A stretch of DNA of 49,387 nt from Flavobacteriales bacterium (GCA_024641785.1 JAHECK010000008.1:1-49387); one strand, 5' to 3'. Counted from the stretch's first letter, positions 26,748 through 37,131 are shown. Made by a program: numbers and translations. Notes: generated by a model not told the origin, from the sequence alone.

Positions 26748-29700
26748 TTAACGAATTACTGTAATATTTCCAGTAATTTCTTTTTTCTCATAGGTAGTTG
26801 CAGATCTGACAACAATACGATAGACATAAACTCCTGATTGAACATAGTAATCAGAAGAAGCATCCGCTCCGCTCCACTTTTGATTTAAATCTCTTGTCTC
26901 AAATACCAATTTTCCCCATCGATCATATATTTGCATGGAATAATCGTTTGGATTTAAGTCAGTTCCCGTAGGTCCAAAATAATCATTGTAACCATCTCCA
27001 TCAGGTGTAAATGAATTAGGGAGATAAATTAAAAAGTCTTCAAATATTTCTATATACACAACGGTATCATGAATACAGTCGAAAATATTAGTGACTTGAA
27101 GATACACTGGATAGATTCCAGGAGTATTATCAGGAAAATAGAAGCTTGGATTCTCTTCTATTGAAGTTCCAATACTAGGATCACCTTCAAAGAACTCCCA
27201 ATAATTTTCGTTGTTATTCATACTAAGATTTATAAAAGAAACCTCTGAATTTAACATTGTTGGATGGCCCGGAGAATATTCAAAACTTGCAATAGGATAG
27301 CCATTTGATTGTATATAATTTGTTATCACGGTATCTTGGTAACAACCATCAGGTGAGACCACATTCAGAGATACTGTAAAATAACCCGGATTTTCATATA
27401 CATGATAAGGACTTATATCATTTGAATTATCACCGTCACCAAAAGTCCAGCTTGAACCTGCATTTAAATTAGGATCGGTCTGATTTATGAATTGAATTCC
27501 TGCAGGAAAACAACCACTTGTAGTATCACTGGTAAAAGAAGCATTCGGTTGCGTATAAAAATGAACATATATAGAATCCATTTTCATCGGAGTTGAACAA
27601 GTATCAATTACAGAAAGATAATACCAAGCTTCTTCAGTTGGAATTAAACCTAAACTATCTGCACTTCCATTAAGGGCATTTCCATCTTCATCAAACCAGA
27701 AGAAGGTATATACATCATATAAATTACCCGTAGTATATGACCCACCACTTACATTATTCGGATGAAGAATGAGAGGTGTATTGACACAGATCTGAGTATC
27801 TGCTGGCATATTAATAGAAATAGGAGGGAAAATATCCACTTTTGGATACTTTGGATTGGATAAACAACCATTTGAATCTTCCGTTATTACAATGTATACC
27901 GTTGGATCTAACGTTAAGGTATCTACAATAACCGTTTGGTAAGGATAGGTATCAAAAGTAGTACCCTGAGGAGTTGTCCAATGATGAATAAAACCTCCAT
28001 TACCTCCACTTGCATGTGCTCGCAATTCTGCGACACCATTAATACAAATACTTGTATCAGCAAAAGGCGTAGTTAAGATCGCAGGAGGCTCAGCTACTAC
28101 TATAGTGTCATATATCGGACAATAATTAGGTGCCGGAACACTTACTTGGATTTGATAGATTCCGGCAGGTAAATTAAAGATTGTATCAGGCACTAGATCA
28201 TCCAATGGAGGAAGTGTACTTTGATTATTTAATGGGTCAATAAAAATAAAATCAAATGGTCCGGGATTACCTAGTCCATCTACCCAAACTTCAATATATC
28301 CATCAGAATATCCTGCACAAGATGCCGGTAAAGTATCATTATACAAATCGAATGAACAACAAGCCGCTGTTCCGATCGGGCTTATATTCACCTCTAATTC
28401 GGCTGTTTTAGTACAACCGGTGGCAGGATTTGTAATTGTATAATAAAAAGTTTCGTCTATTTCAAGAATAGGATCAAAACTGGTTACCACATCTCCAATA
28501 TAATTGGTCCAAACACCACCGGCATCTGGAGTTCCATTCAATAAAGCTTCATCTAAAGTGATAATCCCTTCATTCCAGCAAGGATTATAAACAGCATCAT
28601 CTCCTGCATCGATCGAAGGATCTAGCATCACTGTTATTTGTGCTGTTGATGCACATCCGGGCAAACCAAGTGGATAAGCAGTAACGGTATACACTAAAGT
28701 ATCTTGAAACAAAGTAACATTTGTTGTTGCTTGACCAGGAGTACTCAATCCCGTAGTTGGTGACCATTGATATACGAAGAGACCTGGAGGACTTCCTACC
28801 ATTGAAGCCTGAAGTGTTCCGGTACCATCACATAGTACGGGATTACCTCCCACTACTATCGCTTGCACTTGATAATCAACTACTGTAACAGTAATTGTAG
28901 AATCGAAGGTACATCCAAAGTTATTCTCGACAACAAAAGTATAATCAAATTGACCTTGCGATTGTGGATCGATGGTAATCACATTTCCGTTTGCACTTGT
29001 ATTTACGATGTTTGCACCCGATGGATCCCAATAAGATGAATCAGAATTTGTCCCAATAATCGGCGTAAAAGAAACCAACTCCGGATATAGGTCAGGATCA
29101 AGATTGATAGACCATCCCGGAATAGAACCATCATCTGCTCCCCAAAGATCCGTGAATAATAAAGTCCAAACTCCGTTGATCGGGCAACCTTCCAAATCAC
29201 CTAAAAAATCTTCTACCGGAGCATAATCACCCTCGGGCAGGGTTCCAACAGAAGCACTTGCCTCCACCCAAGTTTGGGTTGCATCGGCAGTAAAACAATA
29301 ATGCCAAGGTTCTCCATAGGTATCCGGATTATCACAATCGATAGGATAATCTTCAGGAATACCCAGATAGGTACCTCCTCCTCCTTGTTGATGTAAAGTC
29401 AATATATTTCCATTCGGACATTGTACTTCCAGCACAAAATCTCCCATAAATGAATGCTCGATATCGATACAAATACTAACGATGTCAGATAAGTCATCAA
29501 TCACTTCTCCGGCTCCAAATCCACTAACAAACATTGGAGTTGTTTGTAAAACACCAAATGCATCTGTCATACAATTATCTTCCACATAAATTGAAAGTGG
29601 AGAATCTACCCAAGTTTGAGCATATTCATCAGGATAGGCATATAAACTGAATTGCCCGTTTAAAAGACACACGGTAGTATCACTAGAAAAAGGATCGAAA

Positions 29701-30518
29701 GAAGGATAAGTTGAAATGTAGACCTGTAAGCTGATCAGGTTAATATTATCACAACCATTATCATCGGTTGTAAACAATTCAACTACATAATGACCGGGTT
29801 GTGCATAGGCATGAGAAACAAGAGCACTATTGGTGTTATCGTCAATCCCATCTCCAAAATCCCAATATAAATTATCGATTGCAAATCCGGGTGCAGGCAA
29901 TCCATAACCTGAGAAGTCGATCATTTCACCAACACAAGCGGCGATACTGTCTCCCTGAATATTATCCGCATTTAAAATTTCACCTACGGCTGTTGGAGGA
30001 TCACATGGTGTAGCGCATGATATTTGTGCAGCAAAATTTCCTGTTCCAATCGAATTTGAAGTAAAATTAATCGTTAAACATCCGCTTGGATTTGCCGAAG
30101 TGGCTGAACCTGTTTGATTTGCTAATTGAGTACCTGTATAAGAACCTAAAGTTGGGGGACCAACCGCATCAGGTCCATCCCAAATTGATAAATAATCAAC
30201 ATTAGATTGATTTGGGTTCGGGTCATCATCAGTTAAATTTAAACTAAAGAGCGTAAAATTTAATGTGATCAACTCACCTGGTGTATCAGGACAGATAGTT
30301 ACTGTGATGTTTTCATCATTACTATAATCATTTGGTCCATTACCCCCACTATCGATAAGCCCTCCCTCACAACCAGTAAAGGTTTGTCCGTTCGACCCTG
30401 CATCCATTATTACCTGAATTTGCGCATAGGAAATACTACTCGCTAACATTAAGATTAAAAGGGTGAATAAGACGGGTAATTTCCTTGAAGTGCTCATTGG
30501 GTTAACATTGATTTTCAT
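26748..30518 (-). CDS. T9SS type B cargo with CUB, PKD and P-domain-like modules (1256 aa)
   Basis: Signal peptide ('LPVLFTLLILMLASSISYAQ'); a start at the internal Met (30497) would also serve it. A CUB-like domain follows, then a PKD domain with 'LYWDFGDGIDDNTNSALVSH'. Next is a module resembling a proprotein-convertase P domain: 'VSICIDIEHSFMGDFVLEV', 'CPNGNILTLHQQGGG' and 'INGVWTLLFTDLWGADDGS'. Further Ig-like segments, a second PKD ('SWTFGDGDNSNDISPYHVY') and the type B sorting domain ('LPNSFTPDGDGYNDYFGPT', ending 'KKEITGNITVIR') complete it. No subtilisin or other protease domain accompanies the P-like module. It starts 22 bp after the anti-sigma-like gene, so it is the first cargo of the sigma-led operon. 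Confidence 0.88.
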   Translation of the reverse strand: MKINVNPMSTSRKLPVLFTLLILMLASSISYAQIQVIMDAGSNGQTFTGCEGGLIDSGGNGPNDYSNDENITVTICPDTPGELITLNFTLFSLNLTDDDPNPNQSNVDYLSIWDGPDAVGPPTLGSYTGTQLANQTGSATSANPSGCLTINFTSNSIGTGNFAAQISCATPCDPPTAVGEILNADNIQGDSIAACVGEMIDFSGYGLPAPGFAIDNLYWDFGDGIDDNTNSALVSHAYAQPGHYVVELFTTDDNGCDNINLISLQVYISTYPSFDPFSSDTTVCLLNGQFSLYAYPDEYAQTWVDSPLSIYVEDNCMTDAFGVLQTTPMFVSGFGAGEVIDDLSDIVSICIDIEHSFMGDFVLEVQCPNGNILTLHQQGGGGTYLGIPEDYPIDCDNPDTYGEPWHYCFTADATQTWVEASASVGTLPEGDYAPVEDFLGDLEGCPINGVWTLLFTDLWGADDGSIPGWSINLDPDLYPELVSFTPIIGTNSDSSYWDPSGANIVNTSANGNVITIDPQSQGQFDYTFVVENNFGCTFDSTITVTVVDYQVQAIVVGGNPVLCDGTGTLQASMVGSPPGLFVYQWSPTTGLSTPGQATTNVTLFQDTLVYTVTAYPLGLPGCASTAQITVMLDPSIDAGDDAVYNPCWNEGIITLDEALLNGTPDAGGVWTNYIGDVVTSFDPILEIDETFYYTITNPATGCTKTAELEVNISPIGTAACCSFDLYNDTLPASCAGYSDGYIEVWVDGLGNPGPFDFIFIDPLNNQSTLPPLDDLVPDTIFNLPAGIYQIQVSVPAPNYCPIYDTIVVAEPPAILTTPFADTSICINGVAELRAHASGGNGGFIHHWTTPQGTTFDTYPYQTVIVDTLTLDPTVYIVITEDSNGCLSNPKYPKVDIFPPISINMPADTQICVNTPLILHPNNVSGGSYTTGNLYDVYTFFWFDEDGNALNGSADSLGLIPTEEAWYYLSVIDTCSTPMKMDSIYVHFYTQPNASFTSDTTSGCFPAGIQFINQTDPNLNAGSSWTFGDGDNSNDISPYHVYENPGYFTVSLNVVSPDGCYQDTVITNYIQSNGYPIASFEYSPGHPTMLNSEVSFINLSMNNNENYWEFFEGDPSIGTSIEENPSFYFPDNTPGIYPVYLQVTNIFDCIHDTVVYIEIFEDFLIYLPNSFTPDGDGYNDYFGPTGTDLNPNDYSMQIYDRWGKLVFETRDLNQKWSGADASSDYYVQSGVYVYRIVVRSATTYEKKEITGNITVIR

Positions 30519-30540
30519 ATATATGTAGGTCTTAAAGTAC

Positions 30541-31839
30541 TTATTTTGTTGTTATTAAAATGGTTCCTTTATAAACGGATCCATCTTCGGTTATGACTGA
30601 CCAGGCATAGGCCCCTTCATTCATTTTATTTCCATTATTCATAAATCTTCCATTCCATGGAAGTTCAAAATTACTCGTTTCAAATATCATTTGACCTGAT
30701 TTAGGATCATAGATCTTCAAAGTAAAACCTTGATTCAAATAAGGGATTGCTTGTGGAATGAAAGTGTCATTAATTCCATCACCATTTGGTGAAAACGCAT
30801 TTGGTGCAAGCAGATTAAAGTCATTTTCTATTATGAAATGAGTAAAGGCTGTATCGCTGCATTGAAATTGATTGAATACTACTAAGCCAACAGAGTAGCT
30901 TCCTTTCTTAGCGAAGATTTTTTCAACCACTTCTTTATTCTCAATTCTTTCATCATTAAAGATCCACTCCAAAGAAGAGGAATTCTCACTTTCTGAATTA
31001 AAAGTAACTTTTGGATTGGCGAGCATGTTATCTCCCATTTTCATATCGAATTCTGCCGATGGAATTGAATTCACTTGAATAGAATAGCTTTCGTTTAGAA
31101 TCCGATCTTCGTATAACACAGATTTAGCACTCAGCTTCAATAAGTAGTTTCCTGCCTCACTATAAACATGAACCGCAGTTGGTCCTTCAGCACTGCTTCC
31201 ATCACCGAAATCCCAATGGATCTCCACCGGCTCATTTGAATTCGCAAGGGATAGCATCAGCATTTCATTCAAACAGATAGTCTGCGCATTGATGTGAATA
31301 CCAATACTTAACTTTTCTGTTTCATCTTCCTTTTGAATTAAAATAAGCTCTTTTTCTTCCGCTTTAGTATTTTTATCTACTTTACTTCCTACTGCAGATC
31401 CATCGTTCAACTCTTTTGGAGCATTTGCTTCTTTTTCAACTACAGAAGTATTTTTTTCTTTTTCCTTATTGACAAGAGGAAGGATCACTTCATTCGTTTG
31501 ATCTTCCATTTCTAGATTATTGTGATCTTCTACATTCTCACTATTTTCATCTACTTCAATTGATGGATCAACTGGCGTGATCTCGACTGAGTTCTCTGGA
31601 GGAGTACTAACAGGAAGAGTGCTCATACCCGGATCATATGCAAAATAGGCTATGATAATAGCTGCGGCCACTGTAGCGGAAATAATTCCTATTCTCCAAT
31701 TTGTGAATGGAGAATTCGGTTTTACATTGATCTTACTTTCAATGTTTTTCCAGGCTGTGTCATCAAAAGGCACATCATACTTATTGATCGCTTCACGTAT
31801 CTTCTGATCAAATAGTTTTGGATTATCCATAAGTTTCAT
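30541..31839 (-). CDS. Anti-sigma-like single-TM protein with PKD and T9SS-type C-terminal domains
   Basis: A 432-residue protein. Residues 1-48 are a short cytoplasmic-looking region ('VPFDDTAWKNIESKI', like the N termini of Bacteroidota anti-sigma/FecR-type proteins). Residues about 50-68 form one TM helix ('IISATVAAAIIIAYFAY') with no cleavage site. A charged, E/N/K-rich linker runs to about 165, then two PKD-like domains ('IHWDFGDGSSAEG', 'LEWIFNDERIENKE') and a domain starting 'APNAFSPNGDGINDTFIPQ', the type B T9SS sorting type. The start overlaps the sigma gene's stop by 17 bp (8 bp if the Met at 31830 is used), the usual sigma/anti-sigma arrangement. The anti-sigma role is inferred from context and topology. 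Confidence 0.7.
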   Translation of the reverse strand: MKLMDNPKLFDQKIREAINKYDVPFDDTAWKNIESKINVKPNSPFTNWRIGIISATVAAAIIIAYFAYDPGMSTLPVSTPPENSVEITPVDPSIEVDENSENVEDHNNLEMEDQTNEVILPLVNKEKEKNTSVVEKEANAPKELNDGSAVGSKVDKNTKAEEKELILIQKEDETEKLSIGIHINAQTICLNEMLMLSLANSNEPVEIHWDFGDGSSAEGPTAVHVYSEAGNYLLKLSAKSVLYEDRILNESYSIQVNSIPSAEFDMKMGDNMLANPKVTFNSESENSSSLEWIFNDERIENKEVVEKIFAKKGSYSVGLVVFNQFQCSDTAFTHFIIENDFNLLAPNAFSPNGDGINDTFIPQAIPYLNQGFTLKIYDPKSGQMIFETSNFELPWNGRFMNNGNKMNEGAYAWSVITEDGSVYKGTILITTK

Positions 31840-32407
31840 TGTATGCTTTATGCAAATATTTTCTTAAATTTTGTTTGGCTTTCGCCAGATTCGATTTTGA
31901 AGTTCCAACACTTATATTTAGCATTTCTGCTATCTCTTTATGTGAATATTCCTCTATAACATATAAACTAAATACGGCTTTATAAGCCGGAGTTAATTTT
32001 TGAATCGCATCCATTACCAGTTTTGGATCTAATTCACCTTCTACTTCGAAAGGGTCCATCTCCTTATCTGAAAAAGCATCCATTTTATCATCTTCACCTA
32101 AAAGAATATGATCTTTCTTTTTTCTACGAATATTATCAATGGCATTATTCACGAATATTCTTCTCATCCAACCTTCAAAAGAACCTTTGAACTCATATCG
32201 CTTCAAATTTTTGAAGACTTTAATAAAACCTTCCTGAACCATATCGTTTGCTTCTTCCCTATCCTTGGAATATCTTAAACAAACAACCGTCATGTTCTTA
32301 TAAAACATTTCGTATAACCGGTATTGAGCTTTTTGCTCATTTCGCAAACAGCCTTCAATTATCGGTTTTAGTTCTTCTTTTCTTATATTTTCGCTATATG
32401 AATTCAC
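31823..32407 (-). CDS. ECF-type RNA polymerase sigma factor
   Basis: A 194-residue sigma-70 family protein with only regions 2 and 4. Region 2 includes 'DREEANDMVQEGFIKVFKNL' and 'GWMRRIFVNNAIDNIRRKK'. Region 4 includes 'LTPAYKAVFSLYVIEEYSHK' and the helix-turn-helix 'EIAEMLNISVGTSKSNLAKA'. The start is GTG at 32407: no ATG lies between the preceding in-frame stop and the conserved region, and an AAAGG-type ribosome site lies about 10 bp upstream. It overlaps the anti-sigma-like gene and heads a run of three T9SS cargo genes, its likely targets. TAGGATTG (32469-32476, minus) is a one-mismatch -7 box upstream. Self-regulation is plausible but not shown. Confidence 0.92.
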   Translation of the reverse strand: MNSYSENIRKEELKPIIEGCLRNEQKAQYRLYEMFYKNMTVVCLRYSKDREEANDMVQEGFIKVFKNLKRYEFKGSFEGWMRRIFVNNAIDNIRRKKKDHILLGEDDKMDAFSDKEMDPFEVEGELDPKLVMDAIQKLTPAYKAVFSLYVIEEYSHKEIAEMLNISVGTSKSNLAKAKQNLRKYLHKAYNETYG

Positions 32408-32612
32408 TTTGATAACGATACCTTTCTTTATAGGTTGCCAAGAGATTTAATTAGTTTGGCTAAATATACAATCCTAATTGAAAAAAAGGAGTGAAAGCCC
32501 TTTTAATTAAGACTTGTTTCACAAAAAATTACGCTTTCGTTATTCTATAAATTTTGACTTACAAAAAAGTGTCTTTGGTGATTAAAATCATGCCCATCGT
32601 ATTTTTTCTTTT

Positions 32613-32620
32613 TACCTTTG
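32613..32620 (+). promoter_or_regulatory. -7 promoter element for mdh
   Basis: TACCTTTG is a perfect TAnnTTTG 30 bp before the mdh ATG. A matching TTG -33 box at standard spacing is not evident. The divergent sigma gene starts about 205 bp away. Confidence 0.5.
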
Positions 32621-32629
32621 TGCAGCTAA

Positions 32630-33586
<957 letters not shown>

Positions 33587-33644
33587 AAAAGTCGGGTGTG
33601 GGATGCTTGGTACTTGATGTAAAAAGTACAAAGTAAAAGAAACT

Positions 33645-33680
33645 AAAAAGCCGTCCTGATCGTTTTCAGGACGGCTTTTT
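33645..33680. terminator. Bidirectional terminator between mdh and the SPOR-barrel gene
   Basis: A long perfect stem, GCCGTCCTGA / TCAGGACGGC, with a 6-nt loop is extended by A5 on the left and T5 on the right. It works for mdh (+) and for the convergent minus-strand gene ending at 33703. Confidence 0.92.
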
Positions 33681-33702
33681 AGTATTACTATTATTTAAAC
33701 AA

Positions 33703-35736
33703 TTACTTATCTAGAATTTCTTTTGCTTCTTCTACTGTGATGATCTTATCATTAAATGATCCAACCACAAATCCATCTAAACCATCTTTTAATAATTCTT
33801 TTTTCCTTTTCTCGGCTTCATCATAGGTCTTGTAATTTCCAACAAGGTATTTTGTTAAACCTTCCTGGCGTACCGTTTTAACATCCCCTATGGTGATTAA
33901 TTTATCCATAACATCAGCAGGGATATGGTCTTTATATGCTCCTACTTGGATTTTAAAGCTCACTTTCTCTTTATCCATACTATCCTGAGGAACATCTCCT
34001 ACTTTCTCAACTTTATGACCCGCTGTTTCCAAGCTAATTCTTTGTCCATTTCGATATGCAACAATGAATGATCCTTCAAATCCCTCCAATAAAACATCGA
34101 TCTTACGATTTGCTGCATCTTGAATATTACGGTAAGAACCTGTTAAATATCGAGTTAATCCATCATCTCCTTGCAATTCAATAAGATCATTTACCCCTTC
34201 GAAAACATTTTTAGAAATCGGATTTTTAAAGGCCCCTATTTGGACACGATAGATCACGTCTTTAGAGATCAGAGATTCGTTTCCACTAAATCCGCCTTCT
34301 AAACGGTAGGCATCTTCTATGGTTTGTGCTTCCGGACCTATGATCGTTTGCTTATCATCAACAATTGAGATAACTACTCCATCGATACCATCTACTTCAA
34401 GCAATATTTTTTGCTCGATTGCATCTTCCAACTCATCATATTTTCCAACCAAATAAAGTGTTTGATTTGAATCATTTCGGATCTCAACATTTGGAATACT
34501 AAGTATCTTTCCAATTTGCTCAATGCTTTGGTCTTCGGTTGAAGTCGCTACCTGAACGCTAAAATACTTTTCATGAGGACGTGGTGTATGCACCGTTCTT
34601 CTTCCACTTTCATTACTTGTATATACTGTTTTTATCACATTGAATTCTCCAATCGTATCAATATAAGTAAGATATAAATTATAAAAATCGTCGTCGGTAT
34701 ATGCCACTCCGCTTGTGTCAACAAAGCTTCCTGTTGGAGTATTCAATTCTAAGTCTTTATAATCAGGTACAAAATCACCATCTCCATCTAATGGGCATCC
34801 TTTTTCATCTACTACGACTCCTTCGGGTGTAAATGGACAATCATCACTTAGATCAGGGACACCATCTTGATCTTCATCTTCCAACAGGCTAAGTGATTCT
34901 TCAAGTTTCTTTTTTCTGTTCTCATTAAAGGCAGGAATATCATAACTCAAAGTAAGCGATGTATATAAATAACGATCATTAGCTCCTGAAGAAATATTAT
35001 CAATATTATCGGTGAAAGTAAAATTCATTATAGAGCTTAACTGAAGGGAGAAGCCATAGTCAAGGGTGATATCTGCACCAATTCCTACCGGTATTGCCAG
35101 TGAACTTAATTCGTAATTCCCAAGATCGTCGGTATTAAGAGAGCGAAGATCGGTTTCATAATAATTATCACGGATCAATAAAATAGCCTGATCTGCATTT
35201 GAACTGTTTTCAGGTAGATCTCTAATACTTCCATCCGACCAGTAATTATAAACCCTTCCTTTAGCGTCCATCAAATCTGTTTTCGAATTGAATTCAACAT
35301 TTGAGATACCCAGAATAAATAAGGGATGAACCTTTGGTGAATTTTTAAATAGATTATCGAAATTATAGCTAAATAAGAGTCCGCCTGAGAGGATCTCTGA
35401 TCTGAAGTTAGCATGACTGGTCAGAGTGTTTTCATTGAACGCGATCCAGCCACTATTAAAGAACAGGGATGCGTTTAAATAATCTGTAACATGAATACCT
35501 ATACCCAAATTCATCCCCATATTCCCCATCACTGCATTCGTTCCGGGATAACGATACATATCTCCATAATAGGTCATAGGCCCCCCGCCAAAACTTACGA
35601 AAGGACGAATATTTAATTCCTTTGTTTGTTCGGTCAACAGGATCTCATCTTCAACAATATCCAGACTATCCTGCTGAGCAAGAATAAGCTGAGTAAATGA
35701 AAAGAAAATGAATATGCTAAGTATCAGTCGTCTCAT
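33703..35736 (-). CDS. Outer-membrane barrel protein with TSP3 and three SPOR repeats
   Basis: A 677-residue envelope protein. Signal peptide to about residue 20 ('FSFTQLILAQ'). Residues about 25-275 look like an outer-membrane beta barrel ('VSFGGGPMTYYGDMYRYPG'). A calcium-binding TSP3-type segment follows ('EDQDGVPDLSDDCPFTPEG', 'DGDGDFVPDYKDLEL'). The OmpA peptidoglycan-binding domain usual after TSP3 is missing; instead three SPOR-like repeats begin at 'YFSVQVATSTEDQ', 'IYRVQIGAFKNPI' and 'SFKIQVGAYKDHI'. SPOR domains bind denuded glycan strands of peptidoglycan, so this protein may tether the outer membrane to septal or remodelled wall. The gene starts 46 bp after another SPOR gene; a one-mismatch -7 box TACCATTG (35772-35779) lies between. 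Confidence 0.8.
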   Translation of the reverse strand: MRRLILSIFIFFSFTQLILAQQDSLDIVEDEILLTEQTKELNIRPFVSFGGGPMTYYGDMYRYPGTNAVMGNMGMNLGIGIHVTDYLNASLFFNSGWIAFNENTLTSHANFRSEILSGGLLFSYNFDNLFKNSPKVHPLFILGISNVEFNSKTDLMDAKGRVYNYWSDGSIRDLPENSSNADQAILLIRDNYYETDLRSLNTDDLGNYELSSLAIPVGIGADITLDYGFSLQLSSIMNFTFTDNIDNISSGANDRYLYTSLTLSYDIPAFNENRKKKLEESLSLLEDEDQDGVPDLSDDCPFTPEGVVVDEKGCPLDGDGDFVPDYKDLELNTPTGSFVDTSGVAYTDDDFYNLYLTYIDTIGEFNVIKTVYTSNESGRRTVHTPRPHEKYFSVQVATSTEDQSIEQIGKILSIPNVEIRNDSNQTLYLVGKYDELEDAIEQKILLEVDGIDGVVISIVDDKQTIIGPEAQTIEDAYRLEGGFSGNESLISKDVIYRVQIGAFKNPISKNVFEGVNDLIELQGDDGLTRYLTGSYRNIQDAANRKIDVLLEGFEGSFIVAYRNGQRISLETAGHKVEKVGDVPQDSMDKEKVSFKIQVGAYKDHIPADVMDKLITIGDVKTVRQEGLTKYLVGNYKTYDEAEKRKKELLKDGLDGFVVGSFNDKIITVEEAKEILDK

Positions 35737-35782
35737 GAATCGATAAACTATCGGTGAGTTAGTTGGTTTTACAATGGTATAC

Positions 35783-37093
35783 TCATTTTACCCATTTTTG
35801 TTTGCTAATTAATAAAGCTTCCTGAACTGTAATTCTCTCCCCTGAATTATAGGCAGTTACAAAAGGTCCTTTAAATTTATAGCCCGCTCTGATCTCTTCT
35901 CTTTTATTTCTTGCTTCTACATATTTATCGTAATTCCCGGTAGTATATTTATACCAACCCGCATGATTTTCGAGATAGATCTCTCCTCTAAAAAGAAATT
36001 TATTTTTAAAATAAGTGACTTTCACATTGTTTTTTGAAGCAGCGATTTGAACCCGATAGAAAATTCCTCCTTGTGGTCCTCTGTAATCTGTAGCAGGTTC
36101 TGCATCTATTTTCTTAGTATCTGCACTTAGATTAACCGCTACTTCTTCTTTTGGTTCTTCAACAACTACAGCAATTGGAACTTCAATAACTTCTTCTTTT
36201 ACGATAATCTCTTCTTCTCCCTCATCTTCGTTTACTTCTTCAACAAGTAAAACTTCAAGGTCTTCTTTGATCATTAAGTCTTCTTCAGGAAGATCAATAA
36301 ATCGTGCGTCGTCTTTGTAAATAAAGTTGAAGGTTCCTTTTAACCTTGCATTTGCGCTTTTTGGAGAGCTTGCTTTTAATAGATAACTCACTTCCAACTC
36401 GTTTGAAGAAGGAACATTGAACCAAATAAATTTTATTTTATTGTCAATGACTGAAAAAACACTTTCTCCATTCTTTAATAATTCTGCTGTATATCCTACC
36501 GGAAGTTCATCTTGTATTTTTGCAAATCCTTCTAATCCATCCTTTTCAATTCGAATATTTACTTCAAAGTCATTATTATTTAACGCTTTCACACTTCGAT
36601 GTCCTTTTATCATTTCAGGAACAAATGCTGCTTCGGTCTCTTGAACCGCTTGAGCAATACCTCCTTCATCACCAATCGTAATTGGATGATCTTTCATTCC
36701 AACAGAATATCGTTCATTATCTTTTATATAAACAAATTGCCCTTTTATGGTACCTGTACCTTGATAATTTGCACCAACTTCAAATTTATATTTCAAATTG
36801 ATCTCTGAATCATTTGGAATGGTCATCCAAATATTCTTGACGACTCCATCACTAAATGTAAAAGAGGAATTTTTAGCTTCTATCGATTTAACGTTAATCC
36901 CATCAGGAACTTCCATTTGGAACTTTGCAAAACCTTCAATATTTCCCTTTTGAATTGTTAGCTCAATATCATAAGTACCCCCTGCAATAAGGAAGTCAGG
37001 AATATTATGGTTGATATCTACATCCTCAAAATTCAATACATTTAACAACATAATTGTGGATGTACTGATGAGAAAGAATAGGTATTTAATCAT
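35783..37093 (-). CDS. Exported protein with duplicated N-terminal domain and SPOR-like C terminus
   Basis: A 436-residue exported protein. The N terminus is a signal peptide ('YLFFLISTSTIMLLNVLN'). Two related beta-rich domains follow, marked by 'IEGFAKFQMEVPDGINV' and 'LEGFAKIQDELPVGYTA', each later reading 'IWMTIPNDSE' or 'IWFNVPSSNE'. An acidic E/V-rich linker precedes a single SPOR-like domain ('IFYRVQIAASKNN' to 'ITVQEALLISKQKWVK'), whose end resembles the repeats of the next gene. The duplicated domain recurs in Bacteroidota as I remember it, but has no function I know. The two SPOR proteins probably act together at the cell wall. TAGATTTG upstream is a perfect -7 box. Confidence 0.75.
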   Translation of the reverse strand: MIKYLFFLISTSTIMLLNVLNFEDVDINHNIPDFLIAGGTYDIELTIQKGNIEGFAKFQMEVPDGINVKSIEAKNSSFTFSDGVVKNIWMTIPNDSEINLKYKFEVGANYQGTGTIKGQFVYIKDNERYSVGMKDHPITIGDEGGIAQAVQETEAAFVPEMIKGHRSVKALNNNDFEVNIRIEKDGLEGFAKIQDELPVGYTAELLKNGESVFSVIDNKIKFIWFNVPSSNELEVSYLLKASSPKSANARLKGTFNFIYKDDARFIDLPEEDLMIKEDLEVLLVEEVNEDEGEEEIIVKEEVIEVPIAVVVEEPKEEVAVNLSADTKKIDAEPATDYRGPQGGIFYRVQIAASKNNVKVTYFKNKFLFRGEIYLENHAGWYKYTTGNYDKYVEARNKREEIRAGYKFKGPFVTAYNSGERITVQEALLISKQKWVK

Positions 37094-37131
37094 ACTAGGT
37101 TAGATTTTGTCAATCACAAACATGACTTTAA

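Noticed and set aside
26748-30518. Reading the P-domain-like module as evidence of a secreted subtilisin-like protease.
   Set aside because: No catalytic Asp/His/Ser motifs of that family occur in the protein.
33601-33640. GTACTT...AAGTAC and repeated 'TACTTG/AAGTA' words after mdh.
   Set aside because: Stem of only 6 bp, next to a far stronger terminator; probably chance or a worn fragment.
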